DNA of 64,000 bases, taken from contig NC_066315.1 in NCBI RefSeq assembly GCF_022539315.1, positions 96,453,990-96,517,989 on the forward strand, in the 5' to 3' direction. Origin of the DNA: Serinus canaria. Its lineage: Eukaryota; Chordata; Aves; Passeriformes; Fringillidae. Shown here piece after piece: positions 61,007 to 64,000 of this stretch; positions within the stretch are counted from its first letter, which is position 1, and every line of letters begins with the position of its first letter. A program made the translations under genes and the position numbers. The notes under the pieces were generated by a model. The model worked only from the letters and a program-made list of their open reading frames with translations. It made no database searches and was not told the DNA's origin.

Positions 61007-64000
61007 CTAACCTTTTAAGTTCCAGGGACTATATCAGACACGGGAGGCAGTTTTCATTTGCCACTGATATCAGTTCATTTCCTACCACTCTATCTTGAAA
61101 TCACTCCTCAACAAGAAACAACTTGATGGTATTTCCTCTAATTGACACTGGTTGTGGAAAAGTAGCATTGTAATTTTCTGCCCAGAAATCTTCATTGTTG
61201 CTTTAAACAGCCTGATATTCATTCTATGGTTAGTTTAAAAAGTCCTGTGCTTTCTAAGTGTAAAAAAATTCAGAGGTAATACAGCAGGCCAGGAAATGCA
61301 CTCTTCCAACAAATCTAGAAAATATGCTTAGATAATATTAGATAACAGAAGGACAATAAGGGTGGCCCAGAAGAAGTCCACTGATACACTGGAGAGAAGG
61401 TTAAAGTACATCAATATATTGTATTAGATAAAGCAAGGGAAAGAGAAACAATCAACCAGAAAGAAATTATTTACTGACTGGCATCTTCAGAGTTCTGGAT
61501 TCTCATTTTTGATAGCCATTTATTCATTCACTATAAATTCTTCATCGTTTGCATAATGCACACTTTATTTTGATTTAAGCTGGAATGTAGATCCTTTGTT
61601 AGTGATTCTGCATTTATCTACACCCAAATTACCTATAAATATAATGGTGCAAAAACTGGATTCATACATATCTTTTAACTATAGTGCTCTTAAATTCAAA
61701 GAAATTCCTCATAGGAGAAAAGCTAGAAATAATATAGCCAAAAATAATTAAAGTGCATCCTTGTTTTTTCTCTCTAATGCTGCATTTATAAAAGTAAAAG
61801 GGCTCATACCTTTAGGGAGGAAAACCTTTTATATGTAGCTGGAATCAAGCTGTTTAAATTTTTATCCAGTAGGTGTTTTCACTGACTTATTTAGGTTTTC
61901 TTATATTTGCAATAAATACATATTTACTTTATGGAAACTTTATAGAAAAGGGTCCTAATCTAGAAATTACCTCTTCCTATGATTAATCTGCCCCCTACTG
62001 ATATCTCTGCTTTGTATTAGCCTTTGAATAGCTCCTATATTAAATAAATTAAATTAGATAAATTTTGAATAACAGTCAATTTGTGAGGATAGGTGAGATA
62101 TTTCAATTGAAATGTTCTCTTTTGTTTTAAGATTCTTGAGCTGAGCAGTATTTACAGGTGGATGAGCATTTGTATGGATTATTTTGGACTGATTAAAGTG
62201 ATGTCATAAAGTACAATAGGGTATTGTACTTGATGGAATTTTATTTGTGAATTTTGTTGCATTTCGTTTGAATCAACATTTGAACAGCCAAATTTACAAA
62301 AACAGTGAAGTCTACTAATGTGTATGGTTTTGATTTTATTTTGCCTTTTTCCATACATGAGACAGCTCTTGAACTACTAAGCCCATATGTGATTTTTGAA
62401 GAGATTGGAAACTTAGTAAATAAAATAGTGAGAAGATATCAGTGATATTGAAAAAAGAGTTCTTAGAAGTGTCTTACTTGCAACTCCATCTGTCAATATT
62501 TCTGTTTCTTTAGGCATGTGTTTATTAACAAAGTAACTAAGTTTCTTTTCAGAAAAAAACCCTGAAACTTTGAAATAAAAAAAAAAGTACAGTTTAAAAA
62601 AATTTTATAGAAAACATGACCATATTTTATTATGATTTGGTCAACAGTCTTCTTCACATGAAATATTTTGGTGGCATAAGATCTAAAAAAGGAAAATTAA
62701 ATTAAATTAAAATGAAATATTTATGATATATTAAATAATGTGGTAACTGTGTTATCATTATTTTACTTTCATTGCATAATCCATTTTTTCAATGGGTCTT
62801 CCAGACTAGTTAGCATTCTTCTCATAAGACAGAACATTAACTAGAGAGGCAAAGGTTTATGGTAGGAGTATTTGTACCTTGGCCACACTTGGGTGTTCAG
62901 GGCACTAGCCTCATTATGTGTAAAGACCTCATAAATGCCTATAACAGCATGGAGGACAGACAAACACCTCTTTGGGCTCCTGAACATCAGTGAATTCCAT
63001 TAGTGTAACCTATTCTTTCAGTCCTTGGCACACACAGCTTGGGAAGAGCTACTGTGGTTCAGTGGAGAAACTCCTTTAAAATGGATGCCTACTTCTAATG
63101 TCTCATTAGGAAGGATGAGTTGTGCATGCATTTCACCTATCCCATCTCCCATCACTCCTAAAAATCCTTCACACAGTATGTCTCTCAGAACCCAGGGCAA
63201 TGCTTCTGAGTGATAAATTGCCCCTTAACAGAGCAGTGAGTATTTTCAATGCAAAATTATGCAACACATCAAAAGTAAGAGTTTGGGGACAGTCTTTAGT
63301 AAGCAGAATTTAATAAGAAATTAAATCAAGTCTTGTGCTGATTATGTTACTCATTTGCATATATAATTCAGTAAGCCTCCTTCACTCTGTGTATGAGAGT
63401 TCAGGAATTTTCATCTTCCTCCAGTGACATACAGCACAAGGGTTTATTATTGGCTTGCTCCAGTCAGCTACCTGTCAAACCCATCACTAACACTGCCATG
63501 TATTCCAGCTATGGCACATTTTGCAAAGATAGGAAATGAATGACTTGGAAAATATTTAATAGATGGAAAAAAATAATATGGTTTAAGGGAAGAGTTAGAT
63601 TTTTTATTTTAGTCTGTTTATTTGCAAACATAAATTTTGAAAACACCACACAGGTGGACTGATGAAAAATAATTAATTTGAGATGCTATTCTGATGGCTT
63701 TGCCAGCCAAAACAAGCCTCAGGACTCTTAATCTTATATTCAACAAGGCTTAAAGACCCTAAACGATATTTATGAGTTTCTGCAAGCTTTGTTGCCACAA
63801 TGATTTGAGGTAGAGTGGATTTACTCACCAGATTTTTGGAATGTATGTTGATATATGGTTTTATCTAACTCCAGGAGGAGGTAAGAGTCCTCACCTGGGG
63901 AAAAGGAAATTTAACTATCATCCTGTCTTCTGTTAAAGAACAGACTATATCTTTAAAGTGATTTTATTGACCTGTAGAATCATTCTAGCTATTTCAATGA
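61007..64000. other. AT-rich stretch to window end, nothing identified
   Basis: About 3 kb without recognised repeats or gene. Short overlapping open frames on both strands at 63018-63313 have no splice support. A GAGGAG flanked by an acceptor (ctccag) and the donor gtaagag at 63873-63886 would be a 6-base exon and is regarded as chance. Confidence 0.4.

Noticed and set aside
1..64000. CRISPR array, operons, ribosome binding sites, tRNA or rRNA genes
   Set aside because: None seen. Repeats here are microsatellites and transposon remnants typical of a bird genome, and no cloverleaf or rRNA core sequence was noticed by eye.

Overview
The window reads as AT-rich vertebrate chromosomal DNA, almost certainly from a bird and most likely a passerine. 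The main evidence is the repeats. There are several 5'-truncated CR1 non-LTR retrotransposons ending in ATTCTRTG-type terminal repeats, and solo LTRs of a kind I recognise from songbird genomes. There is no bacterial gene organisation, no tRNA or rRNA gene, no CRISPR array and no intact viral or transposon protein. Most open frames of 60-150 codons either overlap repeats or look like chance.

Layout. 1-880: unremarkable. 880-1624: LTR fragment on the minus strand, with an unclassified GC-richer block beside it (1625-2090). 2.1-10.4 kb: AT-rich single-copy sequence with simple repeats. 10466-11120: complete solo ERVL-type LTR with a 5-bp target duplication. 12.8-13.2 kb: large pentanucleotide array at the 3' end of a CR1. 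14.06 kb: an older CR1-type tail. 16.48-17.16 kb: CR1. 21.9-22.8 kb: LTR and CR1 scraps plus a perfect 16-bp hairpin. 23-34 kb: gene-poor, with one odd 117-codon open frame (31111-31464, minus). 34.2-34.7 kb: degraded ERVL-type LTR. 37521-37951: solo ERVK-type LTR with a 6-bp duplication. 39.3-41.1 kb: a CR1 followed by a longer LTR that is itself split by another CR1. 42.6-47.9 kb: the only region with gene-like signals. 48.7-49.6 kb: CR1, followed by an unidentified minus-strand open frame. 50127-50741: third solo LTR with a probable 4-bp duplication. 51-60 kb: AT-rich unique sequence. 60.2-61.0 kb: CR1. 61-64 kb: AT-rich unique sequence.

The best candidate for a host gene is a plus-strand series at 42642-42812, 44464-44525, 45153-45161 (9 nt) and 46552-46606. 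Each piece has consensus-like splice sites and the reading phase is compatible throughout. I do not recognise the encoded peptide, and the 3' end is unresolved because a good-looking terminal exon at 47497 is out of phase with that chain. Otherwise the window looks like an intron or gene desert shaped by successive CR1 and retroviral-LTR insertions. I found no convincing new multi-gene system.
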